DNA from: Bacteroidota bacterium
GTDB lineage: Bacteria; Bacteroidota; Bacteroidia; JABEUT01
DNA length: 33,844 nucleotides
Direction of reading: 5' to 3'
NCBI GenBank assembly: GCA_021823405.1
Contig: JAKAOA010000015.1
Coordinates: forward strand, 1 to 33,844
Both the position numbers and the translations under genes were made by a program. Position 1 is the first letter of the stretch; every line of letters starts with the position of its first letter. Positions 16,623-25,271 of this stretch are shown piece by piece. The notes beneath the pieces were generated by a model, which worked only from the letters and a program-made list of their open reading frames with translations, was not told the DNA's origin and did no database searches.

Positions 16623-17426
16623 ATGAAAAGCGGAAAGACGACCGGCAGGATTGCAATAGTAAGCGCATCGGAGGAGGAATCGGGCTTTGCCGGATTAACT
16701 AACTGCGGCTTTAAACGTAAGCGCATTGCCGGCTACGACTTTTACGAAGGCGAAATTCAGGGCGCCCCTGTGGTTTTACTCATAACGGGTTGGGGCAAAG
16801 TGCGCGCCGCACAAAGCGTTACCTTGCTGCATCATCATTACCCTGTAACGCGGCTTTTTTTTGTAGGCGCATGCGGCGGCATTGGCGAGTGGCAAAGGGG
16901 CGATATATGCATACCCGCACTGTTCGATTATTACGACTTTAACGTCTTCCCTTTACTAAAATCGCACATTTACCCTCAATTTGAACCGCATGGCTATCTG
17001 GCTTTAAAGCATAATGCCGGCATGATAAAACTGGTGGAAAGGTTACTGGCGGAATTCGGCAGGGTATTTTATGGATTGGCTTTAACGGGCGATTCGTTTG
17101 TTACTGATAAAGAGGTAATTCACCGGACGGGTAAATTGGATAAATTTTACAAGAAACTGTTGCCCGAAATGATGAAAAGAGGGAGGGAAGCGAGCGGCGG
17201 CTCGTTAAACTTGCCGGCGTTGTTAAAAAAATCGCCAAAGGGCGCCATTATTGATATGGAGAGCGCAGTAATTGCCGAAACATGCGTGAATCTGAACATT
17301 GACTTTTTAGTTATCAGGATAGTTTCAGATTCCATTGATAGCAATTCCCATAACGATTTTACTGCATTCCTTACAGAAACAATGCCCCGTATGACTGATA
17401 AAATTATTCAAATAATCTGCAAATAA
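16623..17426 (+). CDS. Nucleoside phosphorylase-superfamily protein, MTA/SAH nucleosidase-like
   Basis: RIAIVSASEEESGF, LITGWGKVRAAQSVTLL, FFVGACGGIGEWQRGDICIP, LTGDSFVTDKE, IDMESAVIAETC. Start placed at internal ATG 16623 because the upstream part of the ORF (from 16557) lies in the repeat. Confidence 0.8.
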   Translation: MKSGKTTGRIAIVSASEEESGFAGLTNCGFKRKRIAGYDFYEGEIQGAPVVLLITGWGKVRAAQSVTLLHHHYPVTRLFFVGACGGIGEWQRGDICIPALFDYYDFNVFPLLKSHIYPQFEPHGYLALKHNAGMIKLVERLLAEFGRVFYGLALTGDSFVTDKEVIHRTGKLDKFYKKLLPEMMKRGREASGGSLNLPALLKKSPKGAIIDMESAVIAETCVNLNIDFLVIRIVSDSIDSNSHNDFTAFLTETMPRMTDKIIQIICK

Positions 17427-17432
17427 TCTGTC

Positions 17433-17981
17433 ATGAAAAGATACACCGTGCCTGAACTGAAATCGTTGGTTGGAAGGTATAAGGATTTTCCTGTAAAAGG
17501 GATAAATTTTTTCGACCTGAACCCTTTGCTTTATAATCCTAACGCCCGAAGTTCAATTATAGCCGATTTCGCAAAAAATATGCCCGTAAGCGATAACACA
17601 GTGATTGCCGCGCCCGAAGCCCGCGGGTTTATATGGGGTTCAATGCTGGCGCACACACTTTCGGTTCCATTCATTCCCATACGTAAGAAGGGAAAACTGC
17701 CCGGCAACCTGGCTGTTCATTCCTACAACCTCGAATATGGCTCCGGCGAATTGTTCATTCAGTCAGCGCGGCACCTGCCCGGTTTCAAAAAAGGTACTGG
17801 GGTGATAATAGTGGATGACGTTCTTGCAACCGGAGGCACCGCTATGGCATGCGCCGAACTTGTGCAAAAAATAGGAGGCAAAGTGGCGGCGTTTTATTTT
17901 GTGCTGGGCATAGCGGATTTAAAAGGTGCAGACGCGCTGAAAGATTATTCTGCCGTTATCCGCACTACGCTCCAATTCTGA
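17433..17981 (+). CDS. apt: Adenine phosphoribosyltransferase
   Basis: DFPVKGINFFDLNPLL, APEARGFIWGSMLAHTL, PFIPIRKKGKLPG, PRPP motif VIIVDDVLATGGTAMA. Confidence 0.93.
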   Translation: MKRYTVPELKSLVGRYKDFPVKGINFFDLNPLLYNPNARSSIIADFAKNMPVSDNTVIAAPEARGFIWGSMLAHTLSVPFIPIRKKGKLPGNLAVHSYNLEYGSGELFIQSARHLPGFKKGTGVIIVDDVLATGGTAMACAELVQKIGGKVAAFYFVLGIADLKGADALKDYSAVIRTTLQF

Positions 17982-18113
17982 TAAGGATAGGAAGATAACG
18001 TCTGTACCCGAGTCGATGACTTACAAGTAAATTGATTCATTTTGCTTGCCGACAGAGTGATTTTTATTTCATCTTTGCATAATATTCCATCTGTAAGAAC
18101 TAAAAGCAAAAAA

Positions 18114-19673
18114 ATGCCTGAAAGCATACTGATACTCGATTTCGGTTCGCAATACACGCAGCTTATCGCCCGAAGGGTTCGCGAGCTGCAGGTATATTGC
18201 GAGATTCATCCATACAACCATGCCAAAGAGGCGCTTAAGTCAATGGGCAATATTAAGGGCATTATCCTCTCCGGAAGCCCATTTTCGGTGCATGATAAAA
18301 ACGCTCCTATAGTTGACCTTAACTTTTTGAGCGGCAAGGTTCCTTTACTTGGAATATGTTATGGGGCACAGCTTATGGCGCATCTTTGGGGCGGCAAGGT
18401 AGGCAGGTCGGCAAGCCGCGAATATGGCAGGGCAATACTGCATATTACTGATACCGGTAACAAACTGCTGAAGGGAATGAGTAAGGAAAGTCAGGTGTGG
18501 ATGAGCCATGGCGATACTATTCTTCAACTTCCCTTTTACAAGAAAGACAGCAATGAAAGCTCCAGAGTTATAGCAAGTACATCGGATGTGAAAGCGGCGG
18601 CATTCGCTTTTCCGTCAGGTAAAGTATTCGGCATACAGTTCCATCCGGAAGTGTACCACACCGCGGAAGGCACTAAGTTGCTGAAAAATTTTGTCATTGG
18701 AATATGCGGCTGCAAAGCCGACTGGACATCCGCGGCATTTATTGAAACCACCGTAAACGAACTGAAAAAGACGATAGGAGCGGATAAAACTGTGCTCGGT
18801 CTGTCGGGCGGCGTTGACTCGTCGGTGGCGGCTATGCTGCTCCATAAAGCCATCGGCAAAAATCTGCACTGCATATTTGTGGATAACGGGCTGCTGCGCA
18901 AAAACGAATTTAAAAGCGTGCTCGACTCATACCGTCATATGGGTTTGAATGTAAAAGGCGTGAATGCAAAAAAAGAATTCTATAAAGCCCTGAAAGGCAT
19001 AAACGACCCGGAGAAGAAACGCAAGGCAATAGGGCGTATTTTCATTGAAATCTTTGATAAGGAAGCGCACCGGATTAAGAATGTAAAATGGCTCGCCCAA
19101 GGCACCATCTACCCCGATGTAATTGAATCGGTTTCGGTAAAAGGACCCTCTACCACTATCAAGTCGCACCACAATGTTGGCGGCTTGCCGAAGAAGATGC
19201 GGCTGAAGGTGACGGAGCCCTTGCGGGCGCTCTTCAAGGATGAAGTGCGTAAGGTGGGCGCCGAGTTGAAAATAGACAAAAATATTCTGAATCGTCATCC
19301 TTTTCCCGGTCCGGGACTCGCCATTCGCATATTGGGAGACATTACTCCCGAAAAGGTAGGACTGTTGCAGGAAGCGGATGCTATTTTTACGGACAATCTG
19401 AAAAAGACAGGGTTATACGATAAGGTGTGGCAGGCGGCGGTTATCCTGCTACCCGTAAGAACTGTAGGCGTTATGGGCGATGAGAGAACCTACGAGAATG
19501 CGGTAGCGCTACGCGCCGTAACCTCTACCGACGGCATGACCGCCGACTGGTGCCATCTGCCTTATGATGTTTTGGCTAAAATCTCTAATGAGATTATCAA
19601 TAAAGTGCGGGGGATAAACCGTGTAGTATATGATATTAGTTCGAAACCGCCCGCTACAATAGAGTGGGAGTAA
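18114..19673 (+). CDS. guaA: GMP synthase (glutamine-hydrolysing)
   Basis: [70 protein letters not shown]-terminal [13 protein letters not shown]. Start at 18114 preferred over 18042. Confidence 0.96.
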   Translation: MPESILILDFGSQYTQLIARRVRELQVYCEIHPYNHAKEALKSMGNIKGIILSGSPFSVHDKNAPIVDLNFLSGKVPLLGICYGAQLMAHLWGGKVGRSASREYGRAILHITDTGNKLLKGMSKESQVWMSHGDTILQLPFYKKDSNESSRVIASTSDVKAAAFAFPSGKVFGIQFHPEVYHTAEGTKLLKNFVIGICGCKADWTSAAFIETTVNELKKTIGADKTVLGLSGGVDSSVAAMLLHKAIGKNLHCIFVDNGLLRKNEFKSVLDSYRHMGLNVKGVNAKKEFYKALKGINDPEKKRKAIGRIFIEIFDKEAHRIKNVKWLAQGTIYPDVIESVSVKGPSTTIKSHHNVGGLPKKMRLKVTEPLRALFKDEVRKVGAELKIDKNILNRHPFPGPGLAIRILGDITPEKVGLLQEADAIFTDNLKKTGLYDKVWQAAVILLPVRTVGVMGDERTYENAVALRAVTSTDGMTADWCHLPYDVLAKISNEIINKVRGINRVVYDISSKPPATIEWE

Positions 19674-19686
19674 AAAATCCGGAACG

Positions 19687-22041
19687 ATGAGAACACGGAC
19701 TACCGGTAGTGCCTCAATACTGATTCTATTGGTTATTATTATTCTTTTTATTCAACCATGGGGTGGCGTAATCATGGCGCAGAAACCTAACAAATCGGAT
19801 TCGTTATTAATAGCGTTAAATGGGACTCATCAGGATAGTACAAGGTATAAAATTCTTTTCAAATTAGGGTTATTCTTTATGAATCGGTTGCCTGATTCTG
19901 CCAGTGTATTTTTTCGGGACGCGGTGCAGGTTGCCGATAAAATGAATGACAAAACGAAGAAAGGAGTCGCTTTAAGGGAGATCGGATGGGATTGCTTAAT
20001 TTTGGGCAGAACTGATACAGCGTTAAAATTCTTCTTTAACGCCTCGAATCTTGCAGACACTACCCAAGGGTATAAAGCGAAGGAATTATTAGCTGGAGCG
20101 CTATCCAATATCGGCACTGCATTAAGCTCTAAAAGCAATTACCCGGAAGCGTTGGATTATTATCAGAGATCTTTAAATGTATTTAACGCAATACACCATA
20201 AGTCGGGGGCAGCGACTGACCTTGCCAATATCGGAATACTGTTTCGTAAAGAGGCGAATTACCCTCAAGCATTAGAGTATTATTTCAAAGCCCTGAAAAT
20301 AGCAGAGGAATTAGGAAATCCGCTTGATCAGGCACATTATCTTGGAAGTATCGGTAACGTTTATGCACTCGAGAATAACTATTCCAAGGCGCTTGATTAT
20401 TTCCTTAAATCGTTGACAATTCTACAAGAAAAAGGCGATAAGTACGGTGAGTCCTCCATCTTTGGCAACATAGGTAATATTTATACCGCCGAAAAGAATT
20501 ATGAACGCGCCATGGAATATTATGAAGATGCCATTAAGTTATCGGATGATCTGGGAGACAGGGCTACTAAGGTTATTAACCTTGGTAATATTGGCGATGT
20601 ATACATGAGTGAGAACAAATATCCACAGGCGCTCGAGTATTATTTTAATGCGCTGAAATTAGCGAAACAGGTCGGAGATAAGGATCAGGAGACAACAAAT
20701 CTGGGGAACATCGGATATGTTTACCTGAAAACAAAAAAAATCGAATTGGCTCATCAAGTTTTAATCAAAGCCCTGTTTTTGAGTGATAGCATAAAAACTT
20801 TGGATGATACAAGACAGATTGAGTTGAATTTAAGTGGTGTAGACAGCGCGCTTTCGCAAACCGCAGGAAAAAAAGGAAATTGGAAAATCGCCAAGCTTTA
20901 TTCAGATAGCGCATTGTCTCATTATAAAAGTTATGTTGCAGACCGCGATAGCATTATCAATACCAAAAACATAAGGAAACAAGCCGATTTGGAGGCCGAT
21001 TTCGACTATCAGCAGAAGGAGTCCCTTCGTAAGACTTCAGAAGAAAGAAGGACGCTTCAATACCAAGAAGCCCGAAAGCGCCAGCGCATAATTACCTATA
21101 CCATTGCGGCAGCGTTGCTCTTGGCTATGCTCTTTTCATTATTTGTAGTGCAGCGATTACGCATAACACGCAGACAAAAAGCCATAATAGAAGAACAAAA
21201 ACAGACCGTTGACCAACGCAATAAAGATATATCGGACAGTATTAAATACGCCAAACGCCTTCAAGATGCCATTCTGCCGCCGATAGCGAAGATAAAAAAA
21301 TATTTCCCGGATTCCTTTGTACTTTATAAACCGAAAGACATTGTTGCCGGAGATTTTTATTGGATTGAACGTATTGCCCTATCCCCTCTCGTTAATCAGG
21401 GAGAGACGGAGGGGAGCGAGGTTATACTGATAGCTGCCTGCGACTGCACTGGTCACGGTGTACCGGGCGCTTTGGTCAGTGTTGTGTGCTCTAACGCCTT
21501 AAACAGAGCAGTGAAAGAATTTAATATTCATGAACCGGCCAAAATACTTGATAAGACGAGGGAACTCGTGTTGGATACTTTTTCTGCTGGCGACAAAATA
21601 AATGACGGAATGGATATTTCTCTGACAGCCATATACCGTAATACCGGTAGTTACAGGGATACTAAAATATTTTGGAGCGGAGCAAATAATCCGTTATGCT
21701 ATAAACCAGATGAAAAGAATGAAATGCTGGAAATAATGCCCGATAAACAACCGATAGGATTTTTCCCTGAAATGAGGCCATTTAATAACCACGTTATCAC
21801 TGTTCCGTCATTAGACGGTCAATTTTCAGGCAGTTTATATTTATTCACCGACGGCTATGCAGACCAGTTTGGAGGTCCAAAAGGGAAAAAATATAAATAT
21901 ACGCCATTTAAAGAGAAACTTTTGTCTATCAGCGATAAACCGATGAAGGAACAAAAAGTAATTTTGGAACAAGAATTTGAAATGTGCAAAGGCGAACAGG
22001 AACAAACGGATGATGTATGTGTGATTGGAATAAGGATTTAA
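19687..22041 (+). CDS. TPR repeat protein with transmembrane segment and C-terminal SpoIIE/PP2C-type phosphatase domain
   Basis: Repeated GNIGNVY..xNYxxALxYY TPRs at ~40 aa; TM segment IITYTIAAALLLAMLFSLFVV; SpoIIE core FVLYKPKDIVAGDFYWIE, DCTGHGVPGALVSVV, LFTDGYADQFGG. Confidence 0.9.
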   Translation: MRTRTTGSASILILLVIIILFIQPWGGVIMAQKPNKSDSLLIALNGTHQDSTRYKILFKLGLFFMNRLPDSASVFFRDAVQVADKMNDKTKKGVALREIGWDCLILGRTDTALKFFFNASNLADTTQGYKAKELLAGALSNIGTALSSKSNYPEALDYYQRSLNVFNAIHHKSGAATDLANIGILFRKEANYPQALEYYFKALKIAEELGNPLDQAHYLGSIGNVYALENNYSKALDYFLKSLTILQEKGDKYGESSIFGNIGNIYTAEKNYERAMEYYEDAIKLSDDLGDRATKVINLGNIGDVYMSENKYPQALEYYFNALKLAKQVGDKDQETTNLGNIGYVYLKTKKIELAHQVLIKALFLSDSIKTLDDTRQIELNLSGVDSALSQTAGKKGNWKIAKLYSDSALSHYKSYVADRDSIINTKNIRKQADLEADFDYQQKESLRKTSEERRTLQYQEARKRQRIITYTIAAALLLAMLFSLFVVQRLRITRRQKAIIEEQKQTVDQRNKDISDSIKYAKRLQDAILPPIAKIKKYFPDSFVLYKPKDIVAGDFYWIERIALSPLVNQGETEGSEVILIAACDCTGHGVPGALVSVVCSNALNRAVKEFNIHEPAKILDKTRELVLDTFSAGDKINDGMDISLTAIYRNTGSYRDTKIFWSGANNPLCYKPDEKNEMLEIMPDKQPIGFFPEMRPFNNHVITVPSLDGQFSGSLYLFTDGYADQFGGPKGKKYKYTPFKEKLLSISDKPMKEQKVILEQEFEMCKGEQEQTDDVCVIGIRI
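21383..21414. repeat. REP-like hairpin-derived sequence inside a coding region
   Basis: CCCCTCTCGTTAATCAGGGAGAGACGGAGGGG; resembles the reverse complement of the intergenic hairpin at 5431-5470. Confidence 0.5.
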
Positions 22042-22057
22042 CTTTGCGGGGCAAAGG

Positions 22058-23701
22058 GTGGAAATAACATGCAAAGAACAAATTTACACACTAAGAAAAA
22101 TTTCTGGTGAAATGCCTCTCATGAAATTAAGATACAATGACGCCGGTTATTTTGGGGGGCAGCAGCAATGGCTGGTGATTAGAAACCATATTTTGGCTTT
22201 CACTTTTGCCATTTGCTTTCTTCCGGGTGTTGCACAAAATTTAAAGAACGGTTATAATAAATTCTATTATCCCAACGGTAAGGTTTCAAGCGAAGGAACC
22301 GTTCGCGACGGGAAACCGGATGGCTATTGGAAAAACTATTATGAAGACGGCAGATTGAAAGCGGAGGGCAACAGAAAGAACTTTCAATTGGATAGTATTT
22401 GGAAATTTTATACTGAACAAGGACTGATGTACTTAAGTTTTTACTATAAGGACGGAAAAAAAACAGGACCTAAAACAACATATCTTCCGGTTCCAAAAGA
22501 TAGCAGCAAGGGTATCTTGTCTTCCATCGAAAACTATAGAAATGATACACTTGAAGGCGAAGCCCGTTATTACCGGGACGGAAAATTATTTCAAACGGTT
22601 AGCTATAAGAACGGACTGCCCGAAGGTCTTTCCTTTCAATATTCTCCCGATTCAACCATTAACTGTATAATTTTATACAAGGGCGGTTTTATTAAACGGC
22701 TTAATAAAATAAATCAATATAACCCGCAAGGTCACAAAGAGGGATTGTGGCAGGGCTTCTATCCTAACGGTTCAGTAAAATGGGAATGTACCTATATTGA
22801 CGGCAAAATAGAGGGCTATTACAAAACCTATGGTCCGGATGGCAGCGTGGTTACTATAAAGAAATATATAAATAATGTAGTTCAGAATAATGCGCCGGAA
22901 CTCGCTAAACTGGAGGTGAAGACGGAATATTTTGATAACGGACATATACAGGAAACAGGACCCTATAAGGACGGAAAACCTTTCGGAGCACATCGTATTT
23001 TTGACTCTACCGGCAAAGAAATTAAAGCTCAAATATACGATAGCGGACGGGTAGTCGCCGAAGGAATATTAGACGAAAGCGATATGCAGGAGGGATATTG
23101 GAAGGATTACCACTCAAACGGGACTATATTGAGCGAAGGCAACTACGTACATGGTGTTAAAGTAGGGGAATGGAAGTTCTATTACTCCAACAGCAATAAA
23201 TTTGAAATCGGGAAATACGATGGCAAAGGCAGACCAACTGGCAAATGGCTTTGGTATTACAATGATGGCAAGTTATTGAGACAAAGTAGTTTTCATAATG
23301 GATTGCAGGATGGTGATTTTGTGGAATACAGCGATTCGGGCAGCGTTATTACGAAGGGCGAATATATGGATGGGTTAAAGGAGGGCGACTGGATTTATAT
23401 AATGGGCAATTTTAAAAGTATAGGAAAATATTTAGATGACATGAAGGACAGTATCTGGAAGGAATATTACAGAAATACGGGTAAAGTGCGTTTTATTGGC
23501 GATTATAACCAAGGCAGACCCGATGGAAAACACATTTGGTACTATCCAAGCGGACGCAAGGAACTCGAAGGAGAATATTCAATGGGACTAAGAGAAGATA
23601 AATGGAAGTATTACGATAAAGATGACGGCACAATTTGGTTAACCATAACCTATAGAGATGATGAAGAGGTTAGATATGACAGAACCAAAGTGGAACCTTA
23701 A
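22058..23701 (+). CDS. YwqK/MORN-variant repeat protein (start uncertain)
   Basis: Repeats FYYPNGKVSSEGTVRDGKPDGYWKNYYEDGRLKAEG...; signal-like segment ILAFTFAICFLPGVAQ. Confidence 0.75.
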   Translation: MEITCKEQIYTLRKISGEMPLMKLRYNDAGYFGGQQQWLVIRNHILAFTFAICFLPGVAQNLKNGYNKFYYPNGKVSSEGTVRDGKPDGYWKNYYEDGRLKAEGNRKNFQLDSIWKFYTEQGLMYLSFYYKDGKKTGPKTTYLPVPKDSSKGILSSIENYRNDTLEGEARYYRDGKLFQTVSYKNGLPEGLSFQYSPDSTINCIILYKGGFIKRLNKINQYNPQGHKEGLWQGFYPNGSVKWECTYIDGKIEGYYKTYGPDGSVVTIKKYINNVVQNNAPELAKLEVKTEYFDNGHIQETGPYKDGKPFGAHRIFDSTGKEIKAQIYDSGRVVAEGILDESDMQEGYWKDYHSNGTILSEGNYVHGVKVGEWKFYYSNSNKFEIGKYDGKGRPTGKWLWYYNDGKLLRQSSFHNGLQDGDFVEYSDSGSVITKGEYMDGLKEGDWIYIMGNFKSIGKYLDDMKDSIWKEYYRNTGKVRFIGDYNQGRPDGKHIWYYPSGRKELEGEYSMGLREDKWKYYDKDDGTIWLTITYRDDEEVRYDRTKVEP

Positions 23702-23713
23702 ATTTACTATAAT

Positions 23714-24406
23714 ATGCATGAAGAACGGCATTTTAAGCAACCCGCTTTTGTCAGGGATGTAATCATCGGGCTTTCCGATGGAATAACTGTACCCTTCGCA
23801 TTAACCGCGGGAATAAGTGGAGCGATACACAATAATATGCTCATTGTTACAGCAGGCATAGCCGAAATCTGCGCCGGTTCTATCTCTATGGGATTGGGCG
23901 GTTTCCTTTCCGCCAAAACCGAAGAGGATCATTATAATAATGAACTGAAACGAGAATACCGTGAGGTGGAGATAATACCTGAAAAGGAAAGAGAAGAGGT
24001 GAGAGAGGTATTTGCCAATTACGGATTATCTAAGGACGCACAGGATATGTTGGCAGACGAAATATGTAAGGATAAGAAAGTTTGGGTTGATTTTATGATG
24101 CGTTATGAACTGGGGCTGGAAAGACCTGATGCAGGCAGGGCGCACCGAAGCGCTTTCAATATTTCAATGTCCTACATCGTAGGAGGGCTTATCCCGCTTA
24201 TGGGTTATATTTTCACCTCAAGTACCGAAAGAGGCCTTTTAAGTTCATCTATTATTACCATCCTCTGCCTTATTTTTTTCGGCTATCTCAAGAGCAAATA
24301 TACCGGCCAGAACCCTCTCATGGGTTCCTTTAAAACTACCGGTATAGGAATCCTTGCAGCTGCTTCGGCATTTGCATTTGCCTATTTCTTCAACCACAAA
24401 ATGTAG
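23714..24406 (+). CDS. VIT1/CCC1 transporter family protein
   Basis: VRDVIIGLSDGITVPFALTAGISGA and AGSISMGLGGFLSAKTEEDHY motifs; C-terminal TM segments. Confidence 0.9.
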   Translation: MHEERHFKQPAFVRDVIIGLSDGITVPFALTAGISGAIHNNMLIVTAGIAEICAGSISMGLGGFLSAKTEEDHYNNELKREYREVEIIPEKEREEVREVFANYGLSKDAQDMLADEICKDKKVWVDFMMRYELGLERPDAGRAHRSAFNISMSYIVGGLIPLMGYIFTSSTERGLLSSSIITILCLIFFGYLKSKYTGQNPLMGSFKTTGIGILAAASAFAFAYFFNHKM

Positions 24407-24491
24407 AATTTACAAAATGCCAAATATTGTATGCTTACAACCAATAAATTACTCCAAAGCTAAACAAAAACGTAATCGGCGGTAATTTTCA

Positions 24492-24620
24492 TCAGGGAAG
24501 TAGCTCTTTCAGCCGGTTGGCTTTGTGGTCGGGGAGTTTTGAGAGGGTTGTTTTCAACCATTGCAGTGGCTCCACGCCTTTCAATTTGCAAGTGGCTATT
24601 TGGGAATCCGGCATAGCAGC
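24492..24620 (-). pseudogene. IS66-family transposase C-terminal remnant
   Basis: One minus-strand frame reads MPDSQIATCKLKGVEPLQWLKTTLSKLPDHKANRLKELLP*, matching the IS66 C-terminal pattern (GTCKLxxVxPxxWLKxxLxxIPDHxxNxLxELLP). Confidence 0.7.
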
Positions 24621-24748
24621 GTAATGCGCCTGTATGGCGCGCGCATGGGTAAGTAGTATCAGCGTATTTTAGAAACAATCTTATTAACCGCGCCATGTTT
24701 CTAACTCTTACTTTGCTGTCTGAAAGTTTTGCTTAAATTTGCTTATTC

Positions 24749-25264
24749 TTGCCATTTGCGTATATGCCAGGTTTCTTGAAAATGAAGAAATATTACCCTG
24801 TTTTTTTTACCTTCAGTTTAAGTATTACCTTACTATTCCTCTATCCTGTAAGTTCCGGTTCAGCTTGCCCTACGCATAAGTATATTGCCGGCGCAATAAT
24901 GGCAAAAGGCGTTGCGGGCTGTGAATGGTCGGATATTATTCCGCCGTTAGCCGGCAACGATACCGATTCCATTTATGTACCCAATGTGTTCACCCCGAAC
25001 GGTGATGGCATCAATGATGTGTTAACCATTTATGCCAAAGGAATAACCTCGTTTTCGATAGAAATTTTTGACCGTTGGGGACAATTGGTATTCATAAGCA
25101 ACTACACAACTATCAGCTGGGACGGAAGGACAAACGGCGGGGTAAAAGTTTCTGACGGAGTATACTATTACGTAATAAAAGCCACATCGGAATCTGGCAA
25201 GGATATGAGCAGAAAAGGTACCGTAACAGTGATCGGTAGCAGGGCAAACGGTAACGGCAATTAA
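24749..25264 (+). CDS. Short T9SS type B (gliding motility-associated C-terminal domain) cargo protein
   Basis: YVPNVFTPNGDGINDVLTIYAKGITSFSIEIFDRWGQLVFISN...WDGRTNGGVKVSDGVYYYVIKA. Confidence 0.88.
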   Translation: MPFAYMPGFLKMKKYYPVFFTFSLSITLLFLYPVSSGSACPTHKYIAGAIMAKGVAGCEWSDIIPPLAGNDTDSIYVPNVFTPNGDGINDVLTIYAKGITSFSIEIFDRWGQLVFISNYTTISWDGRTNGGVKVSDGVYYYVIKATSESGKDMSRKGTVTVIGSRANGNGN

Positions 25265-25271
25265 TAGACCT

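Noticed and set aside
16557-19673. Novel purine pathway cluster (nucleosidase-like, apt, guaA)
   Set aside because: A reasonable salvage grouping of known enzymes; nothing in it needs a new function.
24460-24696. 78-aa minus-strand ORF as a real gene
   Set aside because: It is an off-frame reading over the IS66 remnant; the informative frame is a different one.
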